Assembly (NCBI RefSeq): GCF_020829625.1
Contig: NZ_JAIVFX010000005.1
Location: 186,001 to 250,000 of the forward strand
Direction: 5' to 3'
From: Nostoc sp. XA010
Lineage (GTDB): Bacteria; Cyanobacteriota; Cyanobacteriia; Cyanobacteriales; Nostocaceae
DNA length: 64,000 nucleotides
The position numbers and the translations under genes are program-made. The number at the start of each line of letters is the position of its first letter. Within the stretch, counting starts at the first letter, position 1. This document shows, in pieces, positions 18,403-26,840 of the stretch. The notes under the pieces were generated by a model that saw only the letters and a list, made by a program, of their open reading frames with translations, was not told where the DNA came from and did no database searches.

Positions 18403-18625
18403 CTAAGACTGGATTAGAGATATTCAGATTTTTGATTGGACTATTTAGAGAAAATCATCGTACCCAATCTGAGATAATTTGAGACTATGTGATCGCTTTC
18501 AGGATCTGTATCATAATTGGTGCGATCGCTAAGATGCTCAGTGAGATTTCCTGGTAATCGGAATCGCTATCTCTAGCGTTGTATCTATATTTGTGGGAAG
18601 ATTTAATGTAAATATTTAAAGTAAT

Positions 18626-19021
18626 ATGTCAGAAACACCCCAAGACGACGGCATTTGGATTGTGACGGATGAAGTGCCGCAAATATCGATTCCTGATGGT
18701 GCTAAAGGCGGGAGTACTAATACACGGGGTTGGGGAGAGGAAACTATCAGGGATAATACTGGTAGCAAAGGGGTAGGAGATGCCGTTAAGGTTAGCGCTC
18801 AAACATTAGAGCAAAATATGACTCACTTTCTCAAAGTAGTGGGAAGTTTATTTAGTCAAGCTGAACAGCAAGCAAAAGTCAACTCCCGGATGCAGCTAGA
18901 TGAAATTGAGCTATCGGTAGAAATTAGTGCAGAAGGGGAAGTTAAATTAATTGGTAATGGTGCTAAAGCTGGAAGTAAAGGAGCGATTAAGCTGAAGTTT
19001 AAGCGCCAAGAACCAGGGTGA
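18626..19021 (+). CDS. Pepco/Trypco-type domain protein (peptidase-associated)
   Basis: 131 residues, no signal peptide. The first 50 residues are Gly/Thr/Asp-rich; then comes an amphipathic helix (LEQNMTHFLKVVGSLFSQAE) and a beta-rich end, LDEIELSVEISAEGEVKLIG then KGAIKLKFKR. That end resembles the small domains found next to caspase- or trypsin-like peptidases in bacterial conflict systems. The next gene, one base after the stop, is indeed the start of a caspase. I infer it is the regulatory or recognition partner of that peptidase, which is broken here. Domain naming is moderately sure. Confidence 0.6.
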   Translation: MSETPQDDGIWIVTDEVPQISIPDGAKGGSTNTRGWGEETIRDNTGSKGVGDAVKVSAQTLEQNMTHFLKVVGSLFSQAEQQAKVNSRMQLDEIELSVEISAEGEVKLIGNGAKAGSKGAIKLKFKRQEPG

Positions 19022-19022
19022 G

Positions 19023-19157
19023 ATGGCAAAAAATTGGGCGATCGCGATCGGAATTAACCAGTATGATTATCTGCAACCGCTAAACTATGCCAAGCGGGAT
19101 GCATTGTTAATGCAAGAGTTTCTGGCCAATGAAGCTGGATTTGAGCGAATACAGTGA
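19023..19157 (+). pseudogene. caspase-like peptidase, N-terminal remnant only
   Basis: From the ATG at 19023 the frame reads MAKNWAIAIGINQYDYLQPL then NYAKRDALLMQEFLANEAGF and stops after 44 codons. This is the first strand-helix of a caspase (C14) p20 domain: the W-A-I-x-I-G-I-N-x-Y motif and the A-x-x-D-A...M-x-x-F-L helix. The catalytic His and Cys parts are absent, and no other frame downstream continues the domain. It directly follows the Pepco/Trypco gene (1-base gap), so the pair was an operon before the break. After the stop comes unrelated repeat DNA. Confidence 0.75.
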
Positions 19158-19238
19158 AGTTACAGAATTTTAAGAGCATTGGATGGTATTAGGCAACTAG
19201 ATAGATGCGGGTATATTTGCTGAAATTCGTTGATAAAA

Positions 19239-19375
19239 GCTGGTTTTGAAGTCGCAAAAGCAAGTTTAGAAGTTGCAAAAGCTGGTTTTGAAGTTGCAAA
19301 AGCAAGTTTAGAAGTCACAAAAGCTAGTTTTGAAGTCGCAAAAGCTGGTTTTGAAGTCGCAAAAGCTGGTTTGAT
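19239..19375 (+). repeat. 21-bp minisatellite, about six copies
   Basis: Units alternate GCTGGTTTTGAAGTCGCAAA and GCAAGTTTAGAAGTTGCAAA (each plus A, 21 bp). In one frame they encode the heptads AGFEVAK and ASLEVAK, a perfect amphipathic pattern; that frame is open from a TTG at 19230 to a stop at 19398-19400 (56 codons). No ribosome site is visible. It may be a remnant of a coiled-coil protein, or a non-coding minisatellite. Confidence 0.8.
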
Positions 19376-19508
19376 GAAAGTTGTTCAAATAATTCCATAA
19401 CCCTTAATTAGCTCAACAGAACAACCCCACGATAAATCCGTGGGGTTGCGACTATTACCGCAAGGCAGAATTAAAAATTAAAATAATACTTTTTAGCACC
19501 GTGTGTAA

Positions 19509-19750
19509 CTTTCTTTCAAACCTAACCCCCAGCCCCTTCCCTTGCAGGGAAGGGGAGCAAGAATTTTCGGGGGCTACGGTGTACACACAAGTCGAATTAC
19601 CCCCCTTAGAAAGGGGGGAAACAAAAAATCCAGTTCCCTCCCCTTTGCAAGGCGATCGCAGGCGGTTTGTGGGTGTCGTTTCCAGTGATGAGGAAACAAG
19701 AAATCCAGTTCCCTCCCCTTTGCAAGGGGAGGGTTAGGGTGGGGTAAAAC
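19509..19750. repeat. composite palindromic repeat cluster
   Basis: Three modules lie in a row. First, CCCCAGCCCCTTCCC with its complement GGGAAGGGG. Second, CTACGGTGTACACACAAGT (19574-19592), also at both ends of the element at 37737-38189. Third, CCCCCCTTAGAAAGGGGGG and CCCTCCCCTTTGCAAGG, as inside the MITE at 18231. The 35 bases at 19618-19652 recur at 19693-19727 with one difference, separated by a HIP1-bearing 40-bp piece. A 78-codon frame across it is a repeat artefact. Confidence 0.75.
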
Positions 19751-20001
19751 AGCACGGCGTAAATAAAGCAACTATTTCAAATCGTTCAAAAGCCTGTCTT
19801 CTAAGCTTTTTGACTTTTGACTTCCGCCTTGCGGTACTAAGTATATTTGCAAAAGTGAGATACCCGCCTAGTAAATTAATAGTAACAACAGCTACCCATT
19901 GCATCGGCTAGAGCGGAATGAGACAAAGCACGCTAAAAATTTATTTTTATAACTAAAAATTTTATTTTATTTATATGTTAAGTAGCTTTCACTATTTTAT
20001 T

Positions 20002-20056
20002 TGTATAATCTATCATTCAGTCTGAATTATCGAATGTATAATCTATCATTCAGTCT
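20002..20056 (+). promoter_or_regulatory. 22-bp direct repeat containing TGTATAAT, upstream of the ATPase/TPR operon
   Basis: TGTATAATCTATCATTCAGTCT occurs at 20002-20023 and again, identical, at 20035-20056, a 33-bp period. Each copy carries TATAAT. It lies about 215 bases before the ATPase start. It may be a duplicated promoter or a pair of regulator sites. Confidence 0.45.
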
Positions 20057-20271
20057 TATTGATTATTGACCTCTGTTACTTATTGAGCGGTTGAAACTTG
20101 GGTATTGGGACATCTCTTTTTAAGACATAACATACCACTCACCTAGTCGTTATTTATTAACGGAATTTGAGAAGTTATGTTGGCATACTCTATCCTAGAC
20201 ATTGCCTGAACTTGTGCTTCAAAAATCATGAGCCATTATATGAATAGTTAGCACGTTTACGGCACTATCCA

Positions 20272-21564
20272 ATGTCTGAAGATTTATTAAACTCCTTTCA
20301 AGAAGCATACAGTAATCTCGAACTGTTTCCGTTGATGGAACGGAATGAAATGGAAAGATTTCGAGTTGAATATGGTGATGATTTGATTGCAGACCTGAAC
20401 CAATTAGTGGAAGATAGTCCTAATGGAGATGGCAAAATTGTCTTTACAGGACATCGGGGATGTGGTAAGTCTACCTTGTTAGCTGAATTTAGCCGACAAA
20501 TTCAAGATAAATATTTTGTAGTTCTGTTTTCTATTGCTGACAAAATTGAAATGTCGGCTGTTAATCATATTAATATACTGTTTGCGATCGCAGTTAATTT
20601 AATGACAGAGGCAGAGGCACGCAGAGTAGATATTCCGCAATCTACTAAAGAAGCTCTTTATAAGTGGTTTGCTACCCGCACTCGCACTGAAGAATCAAAT
20701 TTGCAAGCAGAAATTAGTGTAGGTTTTGATCTTTTAAAATTGATTAGCTCTAAATTAAAAGCTGATGCTAGCGTTCGGGATGAAATTAAACAAGAATTTG
20801 AACGCAAGTTATCAGATTTAATTGCCAGAATTAATGAAATTGCTGCTCTTATTCAAGTTGCAACTAAGCAAAACGTTTTAGTAATTATTGATGATTTAGA
20901 TAAACTTGACTTAGGAAGAGTTAACGAAATTTATAGAGATAATATTAAAGCTCTTTGTCAACCTAACTTTCAAATTATCTACACTATCCCGATCGCAGTT
21001 CTTCGGGAAACATTTATCAGCACAATAATTGCCACTGAAACCAATGATCAAGTTGTGGCAATGCCTGTGTTAAAAATATTTGATAAAGGTAAAAATCGCT
21101 TCCCTAATGCCCAACCTCGCCCGGAAGCAACAAAGATTCTCGGTGAAGTTTTACAAAAGCGAATTTCCAGTGAATTAATCACGGCTGAAACTGCTGAAAA
21201 AATTGTAATTTACAGTGGTGGCGTATTGCGAGAGTTAATTCGGATTTCTAAGGAATGTTGCCGTATTTGTTTGCGAATGATCCGGCGAAATCCCACTGCC
21301 GAGGTTATCATTGATGATAAAATTCTCCTTCAGGCAATCAATAAAATCCGCAATGATTTTTCTATACGTTTAGGAAAGGTTGATATAGATATTTTACAGA
21401 GTGTTTATGAACAATTTATGCCCAATGACCCCAAACAAGCAGAGTTTTTAGATTTGTTACATGGTTTATATGTTCTAGAATATCGCACTGATGAAACTTG
21501 GTACGATGTTCATCCAATTATTATAGAAAGCTTGAGAAGACAGGGAGCTATTAATGTTAAATGA
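20272..21564 (+). CDS. P-loop ATPase of STAND/AAA type
   Basis: 430 residues. Walker A is GHRGCGKST at 60-68; Walker B is VLVIIDDLDKL around 205; an arginine-bearing sensor region follows (SGGVLRELIRI). The C-terminus looks like a winged-helix (VDIDILQSVYEQF...YDVHPIIIESLRR). No signal peptide or membrane segment. It overlaps the next gene by 11 bases, so the two products are probably made together. Similar ATPases work as sensors or switches in defence and signalling; a specific name is not possible. The AT-rich leader carries a duplicated TATAAT-containing repeat. AT-rich codon use compared with argG suggests an accessory gene. Confidence 0.75.
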   Translation: MSEDLLNSFQEAYSNLELFPLMERNEMERFRVEYGDDLIADLNQLVEDSPNGDGKIVFTGHRGCGKSTLLAEFSRQIQDKYFVVLFSIADKIEMSAVNHINILFAIAVNLMTEAEARRVDIPQSTKEALYKWFATRTRTEESNLQAEISVGFDLLKLISSKLKADASVRDEIKQEFERKLSDLIARINEIAALIQVATKQNVLVIIDDLDKLDLGRVNEIYRDNIKALCQPNFQIIYTIPIAVLRETFISTIIATETNDQVVAMPVLKIFDKGKNRFPNAQPRPEATKILGEVLQKRISSELITAETAEKIVIYSGGVLRELIRISKECCRICLRMIRRNPTAEVIIDDKILLQAINKIRNDFSIRLGKVDIDILQSVYEQFMPNDPKQAEFLDLLHGLYVLEYRTDETWYDVHPIIIESLRRQGAINVK

Positions 21565-23383
21565 GCAATTCTTAGATGATGAAGGAGAAAATCTAGATGC
21601 GTATGATGATTTAATTGTTTCTATTGAAGCTCAAAAACGGGGATTAAATTTACTGATTGCAGTTTGCGATGATGCTAGCTTTCGTGATGAGATTATTGCC
21701 CAGTATGAAGCCGAACTACAACCCGCCTTCCGTGCATATCGAGAGACTTTAGCGCGTCAGGAACCAAGCCTAAAAGCTGCTCTTAACCAACTGTTACAAC
21801 AAGAAGAATATCTTCGTCAGCAAAACCCGGCGGTGATTACTGTGACGGGTGCTGAACAACTTTATTTTCTCAGATTGGGAAAAGAGCAATCGGAACAGGA
21901 GAAATTTTTTGGTTACTTACAATGGACAAGGGAAGGATTGCGCGAGTTTCCGTTTGCTATTGTGCTTTGGGTAACTAACCAAATTTTAGTTAATCTGATT
22001 AAAAAAGCCCCTGATTTTTGGAGTTGGCGCAACGGTGTATTTCGGTTTGAATCTAAAAAGACGAATGCTATTCCTGGTAAAGAACTAGAAAATATCCGTT
22101 TTGTTTTTAGAGACACAGAATTAGCCAGCACAGATACTAATGAAGATAACTCTTTTTTCTTGCCCATCCAAGATTTACAAGGGTTAATCGAGAAAGTAGA
22201 ACAAGAAGGGGGAACTAAAGACCCTAGTTTGGCTACTTTATACTCAAGTTTAGGTGATATTTACCGCAGCAGATTAGAGCGGGGTGAGTCTCAGAATTAT
22301 CAAGAAGAACAAGAACTAGCAATAAAGTATTGGCGTCAGGCGATTGAGATACAAAATGAATCAGGTTTGCAGATAGATTTAGCTAATAGCCTCAACAATT
22401 TAGCAGGAATATATCGTGCAACAGGACACTACAGCGAAGCCGAACCATTATATCAACAAGCTTTAGAACTGAGGAAACGCCTGCTAGGAGAGAACCATCC
22501 TTCTTTTGCTACTAGCCTGAATAATTTGGCAGGACTCTACAAATCTACTGGACAATATACTAAAGCGGAAATCTTATATCAACAAGCTTTGGAACTGAGG
22601 AAACACCTGTGGGGAGAAAACCATCCTGATGTCGCCATCAGTCTCAACAATTTGGCATTACTATATGATGAACAAAAACGTTATGACGAAGCCGAACCTC
22701 TGTATCTGCAATCATTAGAACTCGAAAAACGTTTAGTTGGCGAAAACAATCTTTCTTTGGCTCTTATACTGAATAATTTAGCACTACTTTATTATCATCA
22801 AGGGCGTTACACTGAAGCTGAACCGTTGTCGCAACAAGCAATAGAACTAGATAAGCGATTTTTGGGAGAAGAGAATCCCGATGTTGCAACAGATTTGCAT
22901 AATTTAGGATTGATATACCGCGCTCAAGGACGCTACGATCAAGCCGAATCTTTGTTTTTGGAATCGTTGGAACTCAAGCAACGTCTATTGCAAAAGGCGC
23001 ATCCGCTTTTAGCAGATACTATTTATGCTCTTGGTTTTATGTACAGGGAGCAAGGGCGTTACAATGAAGCGGAACCTTTATGTATAAAAGCCTTAGAACT
23101 TGATAAGCATCTATTGGGAGAAAATCATCCCAATGTTGCTGAAAGTCTCAATAATCTGGCAGAAATTTATCGTGAAACTGGACGTTACAGCGAAGCAGAA
23201 CCGCTTTATTTGCAAGCTTTAGATATTTGTGAACGAGTCTGGGGTGTAAATCATCTCCGTAGTGTGACAGTTCGCCAAAATCTAGAAAAGCTCGCCGCAG
23301 TCATGCAGAATAATGGAGAGTGCGATGTCTTGTCTACGACACGCTGGGCGAACGACAACCCCTTCGGGGAACGCATTACATAG
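21554..23383 (+). CDS. TPR protein with degenerate ATPase-like N-terminus
   Basis: 609 residues. Residues 1-200 resemble a P-loop fold without a Walker A: VITVTGAEQLYFLRLG, then FPFAIVLWVTNQILVNLI and APDFWSWRNGVFRF, as in inactive STAND modules. From about 225 to 580 there are at least seven 42-residue kinesin-light-chain type TPRs (NNLAGIYRATGHYSEAEPLY and relatives). The last 20 or so residues (CDVLSTTRWANDNPFGERIT) are encoded by a dispersed GC-rich repeat, so the original C-terminus was altered. Paired with the upstream ATPase by an 11-base overlap: one likely nucleotide switch, one likely sensing surface. Function unproven. Confidence 0.75.
   Translation: MLNEQFLDDEGENLDAYDDLIVSIEAQKRGLNLLIAVCDDASFRDEIIAQYEAELQPAFRAYRETLARQEPSLKAALNQLLQQEEYLRQQNPAVITVTGAEQLYFLRLGKEQSEQEKFFGYLQWTREGLREFPFAIVLWVTNQILVNLIKKAPDFWSWRNGVFRFESKKTNAIPGKELENIRFVFRDTELASTDTNEDNSFFLPIQDLQGLIEKVEQEGGTKDPSLATLYSSLGDIYRSRLERGESQNYQEEQELAIKYWRQAIEIQNESGLQIDLANSLNNLAGIYRATGHYSEAEPLYQQALELRKRLLGENHPSFATSLNNLAGLYKSTGQYTKAEILYQQALELRKHLWGENHPDVAISLNNLALLYDEQKRYDEAEPLYLQSLELEKRLVGENNLSLALILNNLALLYYHQGRYTEAEPLSQQAIELDKRFLGEENPDVATDLHNLGLIYRAQGRYDQAESLFLESLELKQRLLQKAHPLLADTIYALGFMYREQGRYNEAEPLCIKALELDKHLLGENHPNVAESLNNLAEIYRETGRYSEAEPLYLQALDICERVWGVNHLRSVTVRQNLEKLAAVMQNNGECDVLSTTRWANDNPFGERIT
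23318..23383. repeat. dispersed repeat forming the TPR protein C-terminus
   Basis: The bases from GAGTGCGATGTCTTGTC on, with ACACGCTGGGCGAACG and CCCCTTCGGGG, match the style of the repeat at 60000-60040 (GAGACGCTGGGCGAACG). They lie in frame and end with the stop codon. Confidence 0.6.
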
Positions 23384-23433
23384 AGCAAAAACATTATTTT
23401 GGGTTAAGCTGACTCCAATCTAGAGATAGCAAA

Positions 23434-23850
23434 ATGGCTAAAGACGTTTTCCATCAACAGGTAAAAAAAGCACTAATTAAAGATGGGTGGATAATTACTC
23501 ACGATCCTTTCACAATTCGTATTAGTGAAGCAATTAAACTACAAATAGATTTAGCGGCTGAAAATGCCATTGCCGCAGAACGTAATACAGAGAAAATAGC
23601 TGTCGAAATTAAAAGTTTTATTGCAGATTCAGACATCAGTGAATTTCATACTGCACTCGGACAATATCTCAATTATTGCCAAGCTCTCGAAGAACAAGAA
23701 GCTGACAGAATCCTATATTTAGCTGTCCCTAGCGAAACCTATCAAAATTTTTTTCAACTCCCCTTCGTCCAACGTGGTCTTCAACGTTACCAAGTTAAAT
23801 TAATAGTCTATGATCCCAGACAGGAGGAGATTCGGCAATGGATAAGATAA
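23434..23850 (+). CDS. xisH: XisH family protein (element excision controlling factor)
   Basis: 138 residues: MAKDVFHQQVKKALIKDGWI at the start, then the D...E-x-K nuclease-like core (LQIDLAAENAIAAERNTEKI, AVEIKSF). The Glu-x-Lys within AVEIKSF and the preceding Asp fit the PD-(D/E)XK fold. XisH was first found with XisI and XisF at the fdxN element of Anabaena, where it controls excision in heterocysts; relatives are common solo pairs in cyanobacteria. No excision element or recombinase is visible here. It overlaps xisI by 13 bases. Confidence 0.9.
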   Translation: MAKDVFHQQVKKALIKDGWIITHDPFTIRISEAIKLQIDLAAENAIAAERNTEKIAVEIKSFIADSDISEFHTALGQYLNYCQALEEQEADRILYLAVPSETYQNFFQLPFVQRGLQRYQVKLIVYDPRQEEIRQWIR

Positions 23851-24173
23851 AACATTATCGACAACTAATAAAACAAATATTGACAAAACATGCAGAAATT
23901 ATAAATAACACGGATACAGTCAATTCACAACTAATTATTGATAGCGAAAACGACCATTATCAATTAGCTTACGTTGGCTGGCAAGGAGATAAGCGGGTAT
24001 TTGGCCCGGTCATGCATTTTGATATTCAAAATGGAAAAATATGGATTCAGTATAACGGTACAGAAGAGTCTGTTGCTGAACGATTGGTTGAATTAGGTGT
24101 ACCCCCTTCTGATATCGTCATTGGGTTCCATTCTCCTTTTAAACGCCAATTTACTTCTTATGCTGTCGAATGA
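23838..24173 (+). CDS. xisI: XisI family protein
   Basis: 111 residues: MDKIKHYRQLIKQILTKHAE, then the conserved DSENDHYQLAYVGWQGDKRV and ending with GVPPSDIVIGFHSPFKRQFT. XisI is always found with XisH. The ATG at 23838 is inside the end of xisH, after AGGAGGAGATTCGGCA, so translation is coupled. The pair is 50 bases after the ATPase/TPR operon and could be co-transcribed with it. Confidence 0.92.
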   Translation: MDKIKHYRQLIKQILTKHAEIINNTDTVNSQLIIDSENDHYQLAYVGWQGDKRVFGPVMHFDIQNGKIWIQYNGTEESVAERLVELGVPPSDIVIGFHSPFKRQFTSYAVE

Positions 24174-24248
24174 ATGTAAATATTTTTAACTTGATGATAA
24201 ATACATGTGAATGGTGCGTAGTTTACCGCCGTAGGCATCGCTTCCCCA

Positions 24249-24281
24249 AGATCCCCGACTTCTTAAAGAAGTCGGGGATCT
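24249..24281. repeat. perfect 16-bp hairpin after xisI
   Basis: AGATCCCCGACTTCTT (24249-24264) and AAGAAGTCGGGGATCT (24266-24281) are exact complements around one base. Flanked by CGTAGGCATCGC and GTAGACATCGC type dispersed repeats (24220-24335). It may also act as a terminator between xisI and the converging pstS-like gene. Confidence 0.75.
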
Positions 24282-24335
24282 GAATAATCTGTAGTGGAAA
24301 ATGCGTAGGCGTAGCCCGTCGTAGACATCGCTGTA

Positions 24336-25409
24336 CTAGCGAACTGCGACGAAACCAGCTTGCTCAATTGCCCTTTGTCCCTCATCAGTTAATAAAAGCT
24401 TGGCATAAGCATCTCCAATCTGCTGTTCCCGATTTTTATTCTGCTTAATAATCACATACAAGTTAGCGATCAAGGGATAGCTACCATCTTTTATAGCCTG
24501 AGTATTTAGCTGGTTGCGCTGACGTAGACATTGCTCAGGTGATACCAGAGGTTCGCGGTAGGGGGCAATTAGCTGACCAGAAGTGTTACCCAATGGCAAA
24601 GCCTTCACACTACATTGAGGTAATACTGAACGGGCAGAAGCGTAATAGACACTACCAGGAGTTTTACTGAGTTGGCGCACTGCCTCTGTACTAGAGTAGA
24701 CATACTGCACATTAGAGCCAAATGCTTGCCCCTTCAAGTTGCTGTTGCTAGGAAATATTACTGTATCTGCGTCCTCTGGCCGTTGAGACAAAGGTGTAAT
24801 GGGTAGATTTGGCCCACCTACTTGATTCCAGTTAGTAATTTTCCCCAAATAAATCTGCTGTAACTGGTCAACAGTTAAACCAGGCACATTGAGTGATGGG
24901 TTGACTACTACTGCTACTCCATCCATACCCACTTGACGTTGCTCAAGGGTGAAGCCTCGCTCTTTTGCGATCGCTTGTTCTTCATCTGTCAGGGGACGGG
25001 AGGATTGAGCAAAGTCTAGTTTCCCATCAAGTAACATCCGAATACCTGAGCTAGAACCAGGGCTACCACTAACAGGGTTTACATAGCGTAATTGTAATTC
25101 CGGGCGATCGCTCTGGATCTGAGAATCTACCAATTGCCGGATAGATGCCCAAGCTGTACTGCCTCCGTAGTTAAATGAGGCATTGGGGACATCAGTAACT
25201 GTCTGAAAAGTTGATGCAGTACTAGAGAGGCTGTTTAAATTTTGATTAGAGGAATTAGCGCTATTGCGGGACAATAAATTCGGCTTCAGTAACCACCAAA
25301 GCAGTCCGCCAATAACCATAAGTGTCAGCACTTTCCCAATAATCAAACCTCTAAGAAAGAGGCCAAGTTCACCGTTAATTAAAGCTTTTCTTTGATTTGT
25401 ATTGTCCAT
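24336..25409 (-). CDS. PstS-like phosphate-binding protein, membrane-anchored
   Basis: 357 residues. An uncleaved-looking membrane helix lies at about 20-42 (LIIGKVLTLMVIGGLLWWLL), then a Ser/Asn-rich linker. The binding fold follows: FNYGGSTAWASIRQLVDSQI, SGSPGSSSGIRMLLDGKLDF and VGMDGVAVVVNPS, as in PstS-type PBP-like proteins. SSSG corresponds to the oxyanion-binding loop. ABC transporter partners are absent next to it, so it may be a sensor rather than a transport subunit. The kinase upstream reads the same way, 230 bases off. Confidence 0.85.
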   Translation of the reverse strand: MDNTNQRKALINGELGLFLRGLIIGKVLTLMVIGGLLWWLLKPNLLSRNSANSSNQNLNSLSSTASTFQTVTDVPNASFNYGGSTAWASIRQLVDSQIQSDRPELQLRYVNPVSGSPGSSSGIRMLLDGKLDFAQSSRPLTDEEQAIAKERGFTLEQRQVGMDGVAVVVNPSLNVPGLTVDQLQQIYLGKITNWNQVGGPNLPITPLSQRPEDADTVIFPSNSNLKGQAFGSNVQYVYSSTEAVRQLSKTPGSVYYASARSVLPQCSVKALPLGNTSGQLIAPYREPLVSPEQCLRQRNQLNTQAIKDGSYPLIANLYVIIKQNKNREQQIGDAYAKLLLTDEGQRAIEQAGFVAVR

Positions 25410-25637
25410 ATCTTTAAATGTTGTTTATTCTATTTATCCTACAGGAATCTATAAGTATTTAGGTTAAGAACAAATCTGCAATAAGCCAGTTAATAGGGAA
25501 TTTTATGATTGCGGGGAAATGATTAAGTCTTTCTGATGTAGTAAGGCTCAATTTCCTCTTTGGTAGTCTTTGCAATGGTAGAATTGCTTTTATAGACTCC
25601 TCTGTTAGCTAGTGATTTAGCTACTTGGCGATTGACC

Positions 25638-26840
25638 TTAATAATTAGTGAACCGTGGCTCAAGCAATTTTTGTCTAAAATTATTTAATTGAGTAGGTTG
25701 GTTTGGAGGTGATGTACCTGTATTAATAAATGTATACATTAAAACTACTACTATCAAACTAGTGATAGCACCAAGCCCTATTCCCAATAGCAAAATAAAA
25801 TTTTTATAACTTAGAAAATGGCTATCATCAGTATCTTGGTTTATGGCAGTAGATTGTAAGGACTCTGACAATGCCACATCAGAATTAAGCGCTTGCAAAG
25901 CTTCTGCGGCGGATTGGTAACGCTGGCTATAGCGATCGCAAACCATTGTATCTAAAATATTTGCCAGAGCGTCGCTTACCTGTGCCTGATCGCGCCAGAG
26001 AAGTTCTCCGGTATTGGGATCTTCTTGTAGTTGCTCAGGTATTAAACCTGTCAAAGCTTGAATGCCAATCATTCCTACTGCATAAATATCGCTGCAAAGT
26101 TTTGGCTTTCCTTTAGCCTGTTCGCTTGGCATATAGCCAGGAGTCCCAACAGAAATTGTTAAGCCTGCTCCTAAAGCACCAATTTTCTTAATACTCCCAA
26201 AGTCAATTAGCACAATTTTCTGATCGGAGTGCCGCCGCATTAAATTTTGGGGCTTAATATCCCGGTGAATAATGTCATTTTGGTGGACGAAAGACAAGAC
26301 TTCTAAGATGTCTTTTAATAAATTTAAGACTACATTTTCGCTGAGACGCTGACCCGGTAAAATTTCTTGAGTCAATGCATGACCATCAATAAACTCCTGA
26401 ACTAAATAGAAATCCCCATCTTCATTAAAATGGGCAAATAGTCTAGGAATCTGGTCGTGATCGTTGCCTAGCTGGTATAAAACTTCCGCTTCCCGATCAA
26501 ATAGGCTTTTAGCGATGGGTAGAACAGCAGGATTGGTATCTTTTGGGTGGAAATGTTTGACGACACAATGGGGTTGTCCTGGTAAATCTAGGTCTAAAGC
26601 TAAGTAGGTATCACCAGAACCACCACTTCCTAAGTGTTTGACAATCTCAAAGCGATTCCGAAGTGTTTTTCTAGCCAGAGAGTATTGATGTTTTTTACGT
26701 CTACCACCTGATAACAAGTAAGTATTACCAGATCCTCCGCTTTCTAGCAGTTTGACTGTCTCAAAGCGACTCCGGAGTTTTTTTCTAACTAAAGGGTTCT
26801 GGCTCATGTGGCGTATACTACTTGTGAATTTACTGACCAT
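25638..26840 (-). CDS. membrane Ser/Thr protein kinase with duplicated glycine loop
   Basis: 400 residues. Residues 17-42 (LVRKKLRSRFETVKLLESGG, then SGNTYL) are repeated at 55-80 (LARKTLRNRFEIVKHLGSGG, then SGDTYL): 19 of 26 identical. The second copy continues into the true kinase: VVKHFHP (Lys), HRDIKPQNLM (catalytic loop), IDFGSIKK and SVGTPGYMPSEQ. One membrane helix near 345-370 (NFILLLGIGLGAITSLIVVV) precedes a short tail, so the kinase faces the cytoplasm. It would phosphorylate Ser/Thr of unknown targets. The extra glycine loop is unusual and presumably non-catalytic. Confidence 0.9.
   Translation of the reverse strand: MVSKFTSSIRHMSQNPLVRKKLRSRFETVKLLESGGSGNTYLLSGGRRKKHQYSLARKTLRNRFEIVKHLGSGGSGDTYLALDLDLPGQPHCVVKHFHPKDTNPAVLPIAKSLFDREAEVLYQLGNDHDQIPRLFAHFNEDGDFYLVQEFIDGHALTQEILPGQRLSENVVLNLLKDILEVLSFVHQNDIIHRDIKPQNLMRRHSDQKIVLIDFGSIKKIGALGAGLTISVGTPGYMPSEQAKGKPKLCSDIYAVGMIGIQALTGLIPEQLQEDPNTGELLWRDQAQVSDALANILDTMVCDRYSQRYQSAAEALQALNSDVALSESLQSTAINQDTDDSHFLSYKNFILLLGIGLGAITSLIVVVLMYTFINTGTSPPNQPTQLNNFRQKLLEPRFTNY

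Noticed and set aside
19501..19737. 78-codon frame on the plus strand
   Set aside because: It consists of palindromic repeat DNA; the product would be repeat translation.
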